Shown here in pieces: positions 56,091-64,000 of a stretch of 64,000 nucleotides of DNA. Below the pieces are notes generated by a model. That model was not told the DNA's origin. It saw nothing but the letters and a program-made list of their open reading frames with translations, and ran no database searches. Position 1 is the stretch's first letter. Every line of letters starts with the position of its first letter. This stretch comes from an uncultured Flavobacteriales bacterium. Its GTDB lineage: Bacteria > Bacteroidota > Bacteroidia > Flavobacteriales_G > Salibacteraceae. The translations under genes were made by a program, and so were the position numbers. Where the stretch lies: contig CAJQLE010000003.1 in NCBI GenBank assembly GCA_905479105.1, positions 496,001 through 560,000 of the forward strand, given 5' to 3'.

Positions 56091-56227
56091 GCGAATAAAA
56101 AACTTATTAATCGTTTCGAGAACGACTAAGACGATATCCTTCTGTTTGCTTCTCGATACAATGCTCCCTTCGCTCGCGCCACTTAGAGTGTTATGAATAT
56201 CACAGTTCAATGGGGGACTCTGTCTAT

Positions 56228-56255
56228 AAAAAAGAAGCCTAAGGCTCCTTTTTTT
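56228..56255. terminator. Orphan terminator-like hairpin
   Basis: AAAAAAGAAGCC pairs with GGCTCCTTTTTT around TAA (one mismatch), with T-runs on both strands. No annotated gene ends here: the preceding plus-strand gene already has its own terminator 700 bases earlier. Confidence 0.6.
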
Positions 56256-56293
56256 GTTAATATTGTTACTTACTAAACTTTAACCGACCTATA

Positions 56294-58045
56294 ATGAAGA
56301 GAGTTTTACTAGCGTGTGGATTGATATCAGGGATTACGTTGAATGCAACTGCTCAAAGCGAGCCTAGCAAGCCATCTTATGAAAAACAAGTTTACATCAA
56401 TGGTGATGGCGATATTTTCGTCCAAAAAGAACTTCCAATGTACCTGAAGTTCTCAACGAGTCCTGGAGGCGAGAATTATGACTTGAAGGGCAAAGTGCCT
56501 GAGTATTCAGAGCCAATGTACCTCGATACAGAAGGCCCAAATTACATCCGCAGTAAATATGCCGTTGACCCTGAAACGAAAAGAACCGTGCAGCCTGAGC
56601 AAGAAGTCTTGTACGAGGTAAACGCTGATGGTTTGTCTCCAATTACAAAGCACACTTTCACAGGAGCCCCTCGCTATTCTAATGGAGGAACGGTATTTTT
56701 TGGAAAGGACTTATCATTTTCGCTTTCTGCAAGAGACGGTGTTTCTGGTGTGAAAGGAACGCAATATGCACTTGGGAATGGCTATACCGATTATTCAAAT
56801 GCGGTAAATGCTTCTAAAGAAGGAGCTCAAACACTTTACTATTATTCTTTTGACTTTGTAGGTAACGCTGAGAAAACAAGATCTTCCTCTTTTACAGTTG
56901 ACCTGACTCCGCCTTCAACCAATTATGAAGTTGTAGGAATCAATAAAGCGGGTAATATTTTAGCTCCATCTGCTTCAGTGAAGTTGACGAGTTCAGATAA
57001 TTTATCTGGAGTTAGAACAACGTATTATGTTTTTGATGATGGGTCTTCTAGAGCTTATACTGGTCCAGTTAACGTTGGAGGCTTGGCTGATGGACAACAT
57101 ACCATCAAATATTATGCGGTGGATAATGTGAAGAACATGGAAGGTGGTGAAGGTGGAGCGAGTGCTTCTTCATTCAGCTTTTATATGGATAAGATAGCTC
57201 CAGTTCCAACACACGAAGTAAAGGGCGATCAATACAAAGGAAACTACCTCTACATATCACCAAGAACAACAATAGCACTTGCAGCAACTGATAATAAGGC
57301 TGGTGTGAAGAATATCTATTATCGAATTGATGGTGGAGAAAGAGGAACATTTGCTTCTGAGTTTAAAATGCCTTCTGATAGAGGTGTGCACTCTGTGAAG
57401 TATGATGCAAATGACCAAGTTGAGAATTTAAGCGGCAATAAATATATCAACGTATTTATGGATGCTGATGCTCCTGAAACGGGCATTATATACGCTAACC
57501 CTCAGTTCATGGATAGAGATACACTCTTCATCACAAGCCAGAGTAATATCAGCTTGAAAATGAGAGATGATGCTTCTGGAGTTCAAAAAACCGAATATCA
57601 AATAGATGGTGGAGGGTTTAAAGCATATTCTCAATTTAACTTACCATCGGAAGGTTATCATACCATTGATTTCAAATCAGTGGATAATGTAAACAACAAG
57701 GAAGATCAAAAAACTTCAAGCTGTTACATTGATAATACGGCACCTGAAATTTTCGTTAAGTTCAGTATTGAACAAATAGGATCGAAGAACGGAAAGCCAG
57801 TATATCCTAATTATACACGCATGTACGTTTCTGCAACAGATAAGAAAGTAGGAACAGAATCTATTTACTATGGCTTGGATGGAGCAGCGCTTCAATTGTA
57901 TTCTTCACCTCAAACATTAGATGCCTCTGAGGTAAGTAGATTCCGCAAGAACAAGAAATACGAGGTTAAAGTAATGGCGAAAGACAAACTTGGTAACTCA
58001 AGTGAGAAGATCGTTGAGTTCTACGTTGGTAAGGACTCAGAGTAA
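56294..58045 (+). CDS. Exported protein with OmpL47-like repeats
   Basis: A 583-residue exported protein. A signal peptide ends near LNATAQ. From about residue 140 there are four or five Ig-like units of the OmpL47 type, each with a SGV motif, a (Y/T)YYxxD or YRIDGG strand and a closing DxVxN turn: DGVSGVKGTQYAL, DNLSGVRTTYYVFDD, DNKAGVKNIYYRIDGG, DDASGVQKTEYQIDGG. These modules occur in surface adhesins and anchored proteins. No T9SS tail is visible at the C-terminus (FYVGKDSE), so it may stay periplasmic or use another route. Monocistronic, ended by a hairpin terminator. Ligand unknown. Confidence 0.82.
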   Translation: MKRVLLACGLISGITLNATAQSEPSKPSYEKQVYINGDGDIFVQKELPMYLKFSTSPGGENYDLKGKVPEYSEPMYLDTEGPNYIRSKYAVDPETKRTVQPEQEVLYEVNADGLSPITKHTFTGAPRYSNGGTVFFGKDLSFSLSARDGVSGVKGTQYALGNGYTDYSNAVNASKEGAQTLYYYSFDFVGNAEKTRSSSFTVDLTPPSTNYEVVGINKAGNILAPSASVKLTSSDNLSGVRTTYYVFDDGSSRAYTGPVNVGGLADGQHTIKYYAVDNVKNMEGGEGGASASSFSFYMDKIAPVPTHEVKGDQYKGNYLYISPRTTIALAATDNKAGVKNIYYRIDGGERGTFASEFKMPSDRGVHSVKYDANDQVENLSGNKYINVFMDADAPETGIIYANPQFMDRDTLFITSQSNISLKMRDDASGVQKTEYQIDGGGFKAYSQFNLPSEGYHTIDFKSVDNVNNKEDQKTSSCYIDNTAPEIFVKFSIEQIGSKNGKPVYPNYTRMYVSATDKKVGTESIYYGLDGAALQLYSSPQTLDASEVSRFRKNKKYEVKVMAKDKLGNSSEKIVEFYVGKDSE

Positions 58046-58069
58046 TTACTCTTTAATAATAGAAATCAG

Positions 58070-58098
58070 AAGCCTCGAATCGATTCGGGGCTTTTTTA
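58070..58098 (+). terminator. Terminator after the OmpL47-like gene
   Basis: AGCCTCGAAT and ATTCGGGGCT (one G-T pair) fold into a 10-bp stem followed by TTTTTT. It lies between convergent genes and extends onto the last bases of the TPR lipoprotein gene. Confidence 0.88.
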
Positions 58099-59115
58099 TT
58101 CATTAAGAATTCTACTGAGACCACGAGCAGCTAGATCGTATTGAGGATTGGCGGCAAGTGCCTTTTCATATTCTTTTTTTGCTTGCTCTAATTCACCGGC
58201 TCTCTCGTGGCTTAAACCCTTATTATAAATGGCTGAAACATAATTTTTCGGCCCAACCTCTATTGCTTTCGAAAAGGAAAGTGCGGCACTATCGTATTCA
58301 TTGAGTTGCTCTAAATAGACATAGCCGATATTATACCAAGCATCAAAATAGGCTTCGTTAATCGAGATGATTTCTCTGTAAGTATTAATCGCACTTCTTG
58401 AGTTTTCGGTCACTTGAAAGTGAAGTCCTTTAGCATATAAAGCTTCAAAGCTCGTAGGGCGCACTTTTAAGGCGTTATCGTAATACTCTAAGGCGATGTC
58501 ATGCTCAATGGATGAATATAGAAGCCCCAATTGTAAATACGAGTCATAGTCATTCGGATCTTGCTCAATTGCGGTCTGAAAGCTAGAAACAGCGTTCGTG
58601 GTGTCACGCAAATATTTATAGTTGAATCCTTTGAGTCTATAAGCTGTCGAATTGAATACGTCTAGTTTTAAGGCTTGGTTAAGGTATTTGAATGATTCCT
58701 CCGCATCTTGAACGACCATATAGAGTTCACCTAGTCGAATAAGCACATCTACGTTGTTTGGGTCTATTTCAAGGGCTTTTAAAAGTGCATCCCGGGATGC
58801 TCTGCTTTCTTTCTGAAGTAATTTGAGGTCAGCAAACAGCATATAGTATTCAGTATTGCTGCTGTCTAACTTTAGTGATCTTCCAATATCGCTGAGGCTG
58901 GAAACAAGATCCTTATTTCCGTAATGAGCTTTAGCTCTTTCAAAGTAAAGTTCAGGATCGTTGGGAGAAGCTAAAATAAGGCTACTAATACTATCAAATT
59001 CATTCTTGAAAGCTGACGACTGAGGTTGGTCAGACTCTAATTTGGCAGTGTTGTTTTCCTGACATGAAGCAAAAGTTAGCCCCATTACAAGAAGAAAAAT
59101 AAACTCTTTATTCAT
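58096..59115 (-). CDS. TPR lipoprotein
   Basis: A 339-residue lipoprotein. The signal peptide ends with a lipobox (LTFASC, Cys about residue 18). Almost all of the mature protein is TPR units of 34 residues (for example DVLIRLGELYMVVQDAEESF, YDSYLQLGLLYSSIEHDIAL), at least seven. The final helix ends in ARGLSRILNE. Such proteins scaffold periplasmic or outer-membrane complexes. It is downstream of recA on the same strand but separated by a hairpin terminator, so it is probably transcribed on its own. Partner unknown. Confidence 0.88.
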   Translation of the reverse strand: MNKEFIFLLVMGLTFASCQENNTAKLESDQPQSSAFKNEFDSISSLILASPNDPELYFERAKAHYGNKDLVSSLSDIGRSLKLDSSNTEYYMLFADLKLLQKESRASRDALLKALEIDPNNVDVLIRLGELYMVVQDAEESFKYLNQALKLDVFNSTAYRLKGFNYKYLRDTTNAVSSFQTAIEQDPNDYDSYLQLGLLYSSIEHDIALEYYDNALKVRPTSFEALYAKGLHFQVTENSRSAINTYREIISINEAYFDAWYNIGYVYLEQLNEYDSAALSFSKAIEVGPKNYVSAIYNKGLSHERAGELEQAKKEYEKALAANPQYDLAARGLSRILNE

Positions 59116-59131
59116 GGCTCAAACATAAAAG

Positions 59132-59160
59132 TAAAGGCCGAACAATCTGCCCGGCCTTTT
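59132..59160 (-). terminator. Terminator after recA
   Basis: On the minus strand AAAGGCCG and CGGCCTTT form an 8-bp GC-rich stem with an 11-base loop, followed by T-rich ACTTTTATG. It separates recA from the TPR lipoprotein. Confidence 0.75.
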
Positions 59161-59186
59161 GAATGATTTAGATTTTGGTGAAATTT

Positions 59187-60212
59187 CTATTTTTCGCTTT
59201 TAACCTCAGCAACTTGAGGCTTAAATGAATCAAAGATTTTATCTTCAATTTCATTCGCTAATTCTGGGTTGTCTTCAAGTAATTGCTTCACAGAATCTCT
59301 TCCTTGTCCTAGTTTAGTTTCGCCATAAGAGAACCAAGATCCGCTTTTCTTAACGATGTTTTGAAGAACACCGATATCAACCAATTCGCCTGTTTTAGAA
59401 ATGCCTCTTCCAAACATGATGTCGAATTCAGCTTTCTTAAATGGAGGTGCAACTTTATTCTTCACCACCTTCACACGAACGTTGTTTCCAACATTCTCTT
59501 CTCCAACCTTTATCTGACCAATTCTTCTGATATCTAATCGAATAGATGCGTAAAACTTGAGTGCATTACCACCGGTAGTAGTTTCTGGACTTCCGAACAT
59601 CACACCTATCTTCTCTCTTAATTGATTAATGAATATGCATGTACATTTTGTTTTGCTTATGGATCCCGTAAGTTTTCTCATTGCTTGAGACATTAACCTG
59701 GCTTGTAATCCCATTTTGCTGTCTCCCATTTCACCTTCAATTTCAGCCTTCGGTGTTAACGCAGCAACTGAGTCAATCACTACTAAATCAACAGCTCCTG
59801 ATCTAATCAAATTATCAGCAATTTCAAGTGCCTGCTCACCATTGTCTGGTTGAGAGATGAGAAGGTTTTCTGTATCAACGCCAAGGTGCTCAGCGTAAAA
59901 ACGATCAAAAGCATGCTCAGCATCAATCATGGCTGCAATGCCACCCGCTTTTTGCACTTCAGCCATCGCGTGAATAGCCAATGTTGTTTTACCAGAAGAT
60001 TCTGGACCATAAATTTCTACGACACGTCCTCTAGGATATCCGCCAACACCCAATGCTAAGTCTAGACCCAGTGAGCCGGATGAAATCACTTCCATTGGTT
60101 CAATGGCTGAATCGCCCATTCTCATAATGGCTCCTTTGCCATATGTTTTCTCCATGCGATCAAGTGTAAGTTGAAGCGCTTTGAGTTTTTCTTTTGATAT
60201 TTCTGCTGCCAT
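59187..60212 (-). CDS. recA: Recombinase A
   Basis: A 341-residue RecA for homologous recombination, strand exchange and SOS co-protease activity. Walker A is [10 protein letters not shown] (about 66-75), Walker B region [12 protein letters not shown], and L2 and the ATP-cap follow ([20 protein letters not shown]). The C-terminus is acidic, as expected. It starts 22 bases after bcp, so the two may be co-transcribed. I see no LexA-type box in the short gap, which fits a Bacteroidota background. Confidence 0.97.
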   Translation of the reverse strand: MAAEISKEKLKALQLTLDRMEKTYGKGAIMRMGDSAIEPMEVISSGSLGLDLALGVGGYPRGRVVEIYGPESSGKTTLAIHAMAEVQKAGGIAAMIDAEHAFDRFYAEHLGVDTENLLISQPDNGEQALEIADNLIRSGAVDLVVIDSVAALTPKAEIEGEMGDSKMGLQARLMSQAMRKLTGSISKTKCTCIFINQLREKIGVMFGSPETTTGGNALKFYASIRLDIRRIGQIKVGEENVGNNVRVKVVKNKVAPPFKKAEFDIMFGRGISKTGELVDIGVLQNIVKKSGSWFSYGETKLGQGRDSVKQLLEDNPELANEIEDKIFDSFKPQVAEVKSEK

Positions 60213-60234
60213 AGTAGTAATGTTCTAATTCTAA

Positions 60235-60702
60235 TTAATTCAAGTTTAATGCCTCTAAAATTTGTTCGGTGTGTTCTTTGGTTTTCACTTTATCAAACCT
60301 CTTGATCACAATTCCTTCTTCGTCAATAACATAGGTAACGCGATGAATTCCATCGTAAACTTTACCCATGAATTTTTTCTCTCCCCAAACTCCAAAGGCC
60401 TCGATAACCTCTTTTTCAGTGTCGGCAATGAGCGGGAAAGGTAAGCTATACTTTTCAATAAATTTCTGATGTTTGGCCTCTGTATCAGCGCTAACACCAA
60501 TTATTTGAATGCCTTTATCCATTAAAGATTTATAGTTGTCTCTTAGGTTACATGCCTCCGCCGTGCAGCCTGGTGTATCATCTTTTGGGTAGAAATAAAG
60601 AACAACTTTCTTCCCTTTAAAACCTTCTAACTTAATGGTTTTGCCGTTCTGATCTTTTCCTTCAAAGCTTGGTGCTTTTTCTCCTTCGTTAATTTTGTTC
60701 AT
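60235..60702 (-). CDS. bcp: Thiol peroxidase Bcp (peroxiredoxin)
   Basis: A 155-residue thioredoxin-dependent peroxiredoxin reducing H2O2 and organic peroxides. I use the ATG at 60702 (MNKINEGEKAPSFEG), which gives the normal Bcp length; a start at 60765 would add 21 residues. The peroxidatic Cys is in DDTPGCTAEACNLRD, with a second Cys 5 residues later as in two-Cys atypical Bcp. Downstream are FPLIADTEKEVIEAFGVWG and VTYVIDEEG, typical of the family. It precedes recA by 22 bases on the same strand. Confidence 0.94.
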   Translation of the reverse strand: MNKINEGEKAPSFEGKDQNGKTIKLEGFKGKKVVLYFYPKDDTPGCTAEACNLRDNYKSLMDKGIQIIGVSADTEAKHQKFIEKYSLPFPLIADTEKEVIEAFGVWGEKKFMGKVYDGIHRVTYVIDEEGIVIKRFDKVKTKEHTEQILEALNLN

Positions 60703-60811
60703 GTTGCAAAATAATTGGTTCTTATGTAAAAACAATTCATACTTGATTTGTTTAACGTGGTACAAAGAAAAAACCAGCAGAACGTAATCTATTTACATTG
60801 TAAAAAATACT

Positions 60812-61081
60812 ATGAAAGTACATTGGAAAATTACTCTTTTAGGCAAAGTTCAAGGCGTGTGGTTTCGAAAAAGCACACAGCACGAGGCAAGAAAACTTGG
60901 TTTGACTGGTTTTGTGAAAAATGAAAAGGATGGCAGCGTGTACATTGAAGTGGAAGGGGAGGAAGCTGCTGTTTCAGAATTTGTTGCTTGGTGCAGCCAT
61001 GGACCTGACCTCGCTAGCGTTAAGAATGTATCGATGACCAAATCAGACCTCGAAGGTTTTAATTCATTTGTAATCGCATGA
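60812..61081 (+). CDS. Acylphosphatase
   Basis: An 89-residue acylphosphatase hydrolysing carboxyl-phosphate bonds. The family signature GKVQGVWFRKSTQHEAR carries the catalytic Arg, and GLTGFVKNEKDGSVYIEVEG carries the catalytic Asn. The length is standard. The stop overlaps the start of nth by 4 bases (ATGA), a surprising partner with no clear metabolic link. The physiological substrate is unknown in bacteria. Confidence 0.94.
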   Translation: MKVHWKITLLGKVQGVWFRKSTQHEARKLGLTGFVKNEKDGSVYIEVEGEEAAVSEFVAWCSHGPDLASVKNVSMTKSDLEGFNSFVIA

Positions 61082-61719
61082 CAAGAAATCAGAAAGCAAA
61101 AGTTGTAATAGATGAGTTAGAGCGATTGTATGCTTCAGTCCCTATTCCCCTTGATCACAAAGATCCCTATACGTTAACCATTGCTGTTCTGCTCAGTGCG
61201 CAATGCACGGACATACGCGTGAATAAAATTACACCGCTATTATTTGCAAAAGCAGACAATCCAATTGATATGGTGAAGCTGTCTATAGAAGAGATTAAAG
61301 AGATTATTAGGCCTTGTGGGTTATCACCTGCGAAGTCGAAAGCCATATGGAACTTATCTGAAATCATCATAGATAAGTATGAAGGAAAAGTACCCGAGAC
61401 ATTTGAAGGCTTAGAGTCGCTGCCAGGTGTTGGGCATAAAACGGCTTCGGTAGTTATGAGTCAAGCCTTTGGAGTTCCAGCTTTTCCTGTAGACACGCAC
61501 ATACATCGATTGATGTATCGCTGGGGATTAACATCAGGAAAGAATGTAGAGCAAACAGAGAAAGACGCGAAGAAGCTTTTCCCAAGGGAATTATGGAATA
61601 AACTTCACTTGCAAATTATTTTTTACGGGCGAGAATATAGCCCTGCACGAGGTTTTAGAATAGAAAAATCCCCAATCGATCAATCGATTGGGGTTAAGAC
61701 TCGTTTGCCAAAACCTTAG
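61078..61719 (+). CDS. nth: Endonuclease III-like DNA glycosylase without Fe-S cluster
   Basis: A 213-residue HhH-GPD glycosylase/AP lyase excising oxidised pyrimidines. The helix-hairpin-helix is LPGVGHKTASVV with catalytic Lys121, and Asp139 sits in FPVDTHIHRL. Classical Nth ends in a four-Cys [4Fe-4S] loop; here residues 170-213 (PRELWNKLHLQIIFYGREYS...) contain no Cys at all, so the cluster is absent. The last codons overlap a palindrome, and the stop overlaps the stop of a convergent gene. Confidence 0.93.
   Translation: MTRNQKAKVVIDELERLYASVPIPLDHKDPYTLTIAVLLSAQCTDIRVNKITPLLFAKADNPIDMVKLSIEEIKEIIRPCGLSPAKSKAIWNLSEIIIDKYEGKVPETFEGLESLPGVGHKTASVVMSQAFGVPAFPVDTHIHRLMYRWGLTSGKNVEQTEKDAKKLFPRELWNKLHLQIIFYGREYSPARGFRIEKSPIDQSIGVKTRLPKP
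61670..61693 (-). terminator. Minus-strand terminator inside the end of nth
   Basis: CCCCAATCGAT and ATCGATTGGGG are perfect inverted arms separated by CA. Read on the minus strand they are followed by ATTTTTC, a terminator layout for the 65-residue gene at 61716-61913. The same bases encode part of the last 17 residues of nth. Confidence 0.65.
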
Positions 61720-61730
61720 TTAAGGTTTTG
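61709..61730. terminator. Palindrome holding both convergent stop codons
   Basis: CAAAACCTTA-GT-TAAGGTTTTG is a perfect 10-bp inverted repeat. It contains the TAG stop of nth and the TAA stop of the minus-strand small gene. The T-run after it is short, so it is a weak terminator at best. Confidence 0.55.
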
Positions 61731-61913
61731 CTCGTAATTTCCGAGTGTCCTTGAAGGACGTACACTTAGTTGCTTCGAAAAGCCAAGTATTTTTTGGATG
61801 GTAAATTCGGAAGGGCCATCGCGATAGAAAGATTTTAAACCCACTTTTTCAAGTTCTGAGTCCTCCTCTTTTACAAAATCCGCTAGAATATCCAGAGAGT
61901 AAGCTTTCTTCAT
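61716..61913 (-). CDS. Small conserved-looking protein, 65 residues
   Basis: A 65-residue protein beginning MKKAYSLDILADFVKEEDSE and ending in a basic stretch (QLSVRPSRTLGNYEQNLN). A motif FYRDGPSEFTIQKILGFSKQ in the middle resembles a helix-turn-helix-like element, but I cannot place it in a family. It is transcribed toward nth and has a good minus-strand terminator embedded in the nth end. It lies downstream of the sigma factor gene on the same strand, with a 71-base gap. The codon use and terminator support a real gene. Confidence 0.65.
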   Translation of the reverse strand: MKKAYSLDILADFVKEEDSELEKVGLKSFYRDGPSEFTIQKILGFSKQLSVRPSRTLGNYEQNLN

Positions 61914-61984
61914 TAAATACTGTTTTTAGGTTAAACATGCATTCAAAACGATCACTCTCTGATCTTATTGTATTCGAAACTAAT

Positions 61985-62569
61985 TTATTGAGTAAGCACT
62001 ACGTTATGCTCTTCGATTAATTTTCTAAGATTGATCAAAGCATACCGCATTCTTCCAAGTGCAGTGTTTATACTCACATTGGTGTCTTCAGCGATTTCCT
62101 TAAAACTCATGTCGTTATAATGCCTTAAGATCAACACATCTCGTTGCTCTTTGGGTAAGAATTCGATGAGCTTTTTGACGTCAGAATGTATTTGTCCGAT
62201 CACAAGTTCCTCATCGATGAGTCTATTATCGTCTTTGATAACATTGAAAATATCGAAATCAGGACCACCATCTACAGTTGGATAGCGCTTGTTTTTTCGA
62301 AATGTATCAATGACAAGATTGTGGGCAATGCGCATAATCCAAGGAAGAAACTTTCCTTCTTCGTTGTAGCTGCCTCTTTTCATGGTTAGAACTGCCTTAA
62401 CGAATACATCTTGGAAAATGTCTTCAGCCAATTGACCATCCTTGACCATCATTTTAATGCAACCGTAAACTCGTCCCTTGTGTCTGCGCAGTAAAACTTC
62501 AAATGCAGTTTCGTCACCAGCCAAATACTGACCAACTAAGACTTGGTCATCTTCTTTCTCATACCTCAT
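61985..62569 (-). CDS. ECF-type RNA polymerase sigma factor
   Basis: A 194-residue sigma-70 family factor with region 2 (FLPWIMRIAHNLVIDTFRKN, core- and -10-binding) and region 4 (LPKEQRDVLILRHYNDMSFK followed by EIAEDTNVSINTALGRMRYA, a helix-turn-helix), and no region 1 or 3, so it is an ECF type. No anti-sigma gene is next to it; the 65-residue gene downstream is a candidate only by position. It may direct an envelope or stress regulon, unknown. Confidence 0.92.
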   Translation of the reverse strand: MRYEKEDDQVLVGQYLAGDETAFEVLLRRHKGRVYGCIKMMVKDGQLAEDIFQDVFVKAVLTMKRGSYNEEGKFLPWIMRIAHNLVIDTFRKNKRYPTVDGGPDFDIFNVIKDDNRLIDEELVIGQIHSDVKKLIEFLPKEQRDVLILRHYNDMSFKEIAEDTNVSINTALGRMRYALINLRKLIEEHNVVLTQ

Positions 62570-62739
62570 ATCATTAACCTTTTAAGTTGCGCTTAGAAAA
62601 AATTCAAGGTAGATATGATGCTATAGGCTTTTGTGTTTTATGAGTTGTGATAGATTAGACGCAAACAATTAACGAAAGGTTTGGATTGTTATTGTATGAA
62701 CTAATCATTTTACTTAAGCGAATGTACAAATGAGGGCTT

Positions 62740-62747
62740 TACCTTTG
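62740..62747 (+). promoter_or_regulatory. Promoter -7 element TACCTTTG for uvrA
   Basis: TACCTTTG matches TAnnTTTG, 41 bases before the uvrA start. The shared flank CCGnCC with the thrS promoter strengthens both. No well-spaced -33 TTG is evident. Confidence 0.5.
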
Positions 62748-62788
62748 CCGACCGTTTTCTAAAAATAAGTGAAGAGCATCAATATAGT

Positions 62789-64000
62789 ATGAGAAAGATC
62801 GAAGAGCTGGATTCCAAAAAGTATATTATCATCAAAGGAGCCAAGATGCACAACTTGCGTGATGTTGATGTGGCTATAAAGCGCAATAGCTTTACGGTTG
62901 TTTCGGGATTATCTGGCTCAGGAAAGTCGTCATTGTCATTTGATACATTGTATGCCGAAGGTCAGCGCAGATACATAGAGAGTCTTTCTTCTTATGCTCG
63001 TCAGTTTCTTGGAAAGATTGAAAAGCCTAAGGTCGATTACATCCGTGGAATATCTCCGGCAGTCGCAATCGAGCAAAAGGTAAATACAAGAAACCCCAGA
63101 TCTACCGTTGGAACGAGCACTGAGATTTACGATTACATCAAGCTATTGTATGCTCGAGCTGGTCGCACATATTCTCCCATAAGCGGAGAAGAGGTGAAAA
63201 AAAATTCGGTGATGGATGTGGTAGATTTTGTGCTGAAACAAGAGGAAGGCGCAAAATTATTACTCACCATTGACATAGCTTATACTTCTTTAGAAGAGCT
63301 TAAGCAGAAGCTTGATTTATTAGAGCAGAATGGTTTTGCTAGGATTTTAATCAATGATAAAGTTGAACGTCTATCTAAAATTGAAAAGCCAAGTGAGGGT
63401 GATTATAAGTTAATCGTTGATCGAATAGTCATTAATCACGATGATGAAGGATTTAGAAATCGATTGGCAGACTCAGTAGAGTTGGCGTTTTATGAAGGAC
63501 ATGGAGTATTGCATGTACGAGAATTTGATAATCCCAACAATTCCAATGAATTTTCTAACCTGTTTGAGTTGGATGGGATTCGGTTTGAAGAGCCGGATGT
63601 TCATTTTCTAAGTTTTAATAACCCTAGAGGAGCATGCAAGAAATGTGAGGGTTTTGGAAGTGTGATTGGAATTGATGCCGATCTTGTAATTCCTGATAAA
63701 TCTTTAAGTGTCTTTCAGGACGCCATAGTTTGCTGGAAGGGAGATAAAATGAGTGTATGGAAAGAAGAGTTGTTGAGTTCAGCCTCTAAGTTTGACTTTC
63801 CTATCCATAGAGCGTATGAAGATTTAAGTAAGAAAGAAAAAGAGCTGCTTTGGAAGGGAAACAAGTCCTTTAAAGGAATCAATGCTTTTTTCACCTACCT
63901 CGAAGAAAAGGCATACAAGATTCAGTTTAGAGTAATGCTTTCTCGATACCGAGGTAAAACATTATGTCCTGAATGCAACGGCACTCGATTGCGTCAAGAT
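62789..64000 (+). CDS. uvrA: UvrABC excision subunit A (5' part)
   Basis: The first 404 residues of UvrA, the damage-recognition ATPase of nucleotide excision repair; the frame is open at the window edge. After MRKIEELDSKKYIIIKGAKM comes Walker A in SGLSGSGKSSLSFDTLYAEG, then QRRYIESLSSYARQFLGK, conserved in all UvrA. The first zinc-binding module begins with CKKCEGFG and continues with CPECNGTRL near the edge. About 540 residues, including the second ATPase, lie beyond the window. It is preceded by a TACCTTTG promoter. Confidence 0.96.
   Translation, partial: MRKIEELDSKKYIIIKGAKMHNLRDVDVAIKRNSFTVVSGLSGSGKSSLSFDTLYAEGQRRYIESLSSYARQFLGKIEKPKVDYIRGISPAVAIEQKVNTRNPRSTVGTSTEIYDYIKLLYARAGRTYSPISGEEVKKNSVMDVVDFVLKQEEGAKLLLTIDIAYTSLEELKQKLDLLEQNGFARILINDKVERLSKIEKPSEGDYKLIVDRIVINHDDEGFRNRLADSVELAFYEGHGVLHVREFDNPNNSNEFSNLFELDGIRFEEPDVHFLSFNNPRGACKKCEGFGSVIGIDADLVIPDKSLSVFQDAIVCWKGDKMSVWKEELLSSASKFDFPIHRAYEDLSKKEKELLWKGNKSFKGINAFFTYLEEKAYKIQFRVMLSRYRGKTLCPECNGTRLRQD

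Larger units (their letters stand above)
55528..56227. other. Gene-free structured block bounded by related hairpins
   Basis: About 700 bases with no believable protein gene. Two related hairpins sit at 55572-55597 and 56060-56090. Between them are further inverted repeats: CCGTA...TACGG near 55738-55759, and a longer pairing of CACCGC and TGCTG with CAGCA and GCGGTG around 55829-55877, enclosing TGAAG-C-CTTCA. The middle looks richer in G+C than the neighbouring genes. It may be repeat DNA, a decayed mobile element, or a structured RNA. Confidence 0.55.

Overview
The window is chromosomal DNA of a Bacteroidota member, most likely a marine-type flavobacterium (Flavobacteriales, Cryomorphaceae-like; the family is a guess). 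The reasons are a type IX secretion C-terminal domain, a TonB receptor paired with a DUF4249 lipoprotein, the bacillithiol gene bshB1, TPR-fused HisKA_2 kinases, few Shine-Dalgarno sequences, and several promoter -7 elements of the Bacteroidota form TAnnTTTG. Genes are dense and often joined by 1-13 base overlaps. The window cuts an ABC transporter gene on the left and uvrA on the right.

Layout. 1-2.7 kb: ABC transporter end, glycosyltransferase, EGF-like lipoprotein and a tiny Cys/Lys-rich gene. 2.8-6.2 kb: TonB receptor plus DUF4249 lipoprotein. 6.3-12.2 kb: a MarR regulator and a complete beta-oxidation set (FadB-like fusion, thiolase, acyl-CoA dehydrogenase) closed by a strong terminator. 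12.3-20 kb: a PD40/SPOR surface protein, then M16 peptidase, O-antigen-ligase/TPR protein, O-methyltransferase, threonine aldolase and a DUF4197 lipoprotein. 20-24.2 kb: the minus-strand run pyrG, PAP2 phosphatase, crcB, PafA-type phosphatase. 24.2-33.4 kb: TonB receptor, NlpC/P60 peptidase, T9SS cargo protein, TPR kinase, and a two-component pair with DUF493. 33.4-40.6 kb: a long overlapping operon for cytochrome c maturation (ccmB-C-D-E-F) continuing into DUF2520, KdsC-like, UbiA-like and Maf genes. 40.6-45.8 kb: bshB1, then copA, a GT9 glycosyltransferase and a flippase.

45.8-52.2 kb is the accessory part: tRNA-His with a terminator, two tandem 102-bp hairpin repeats, a tiny lipoprotein, TerC, a large unrecognised membrane protein with PKD-like and SPOR-like parts, a decayed tyrosine-recombinase fragment, and a 12-residue-repeat solenoid fused to a potassium-channel pore. 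52.3-55.5 kb is the translation cluster thrS-infC-rpmI-rplT, with infC on the rare AUU start. 55.5-56.3 kb has no gene but contains strong hairpins and an orphan terminator. 56.3-64 kb holds an OmpL47-like repeat protein, a TPR lipoprotein, bcp-recA, acylphosphatase-nth, a small unknown gene, an ECF-type sigma factor and the start of uvrA.

Most promising observations: (1) the pyrG leader, where the predicted transcript starts at CCC and folds into an 8-bp hairpin ending on the GTG start codon, a layout that would suit CTP-sensing start-site switching; (2) the solenoid-channel fusion; (3) the 861-residue membrane/PKD/SPOR-like protein; (4) the integrase relic between the last two; (5) the structured gene-free block before 56.3 kb.
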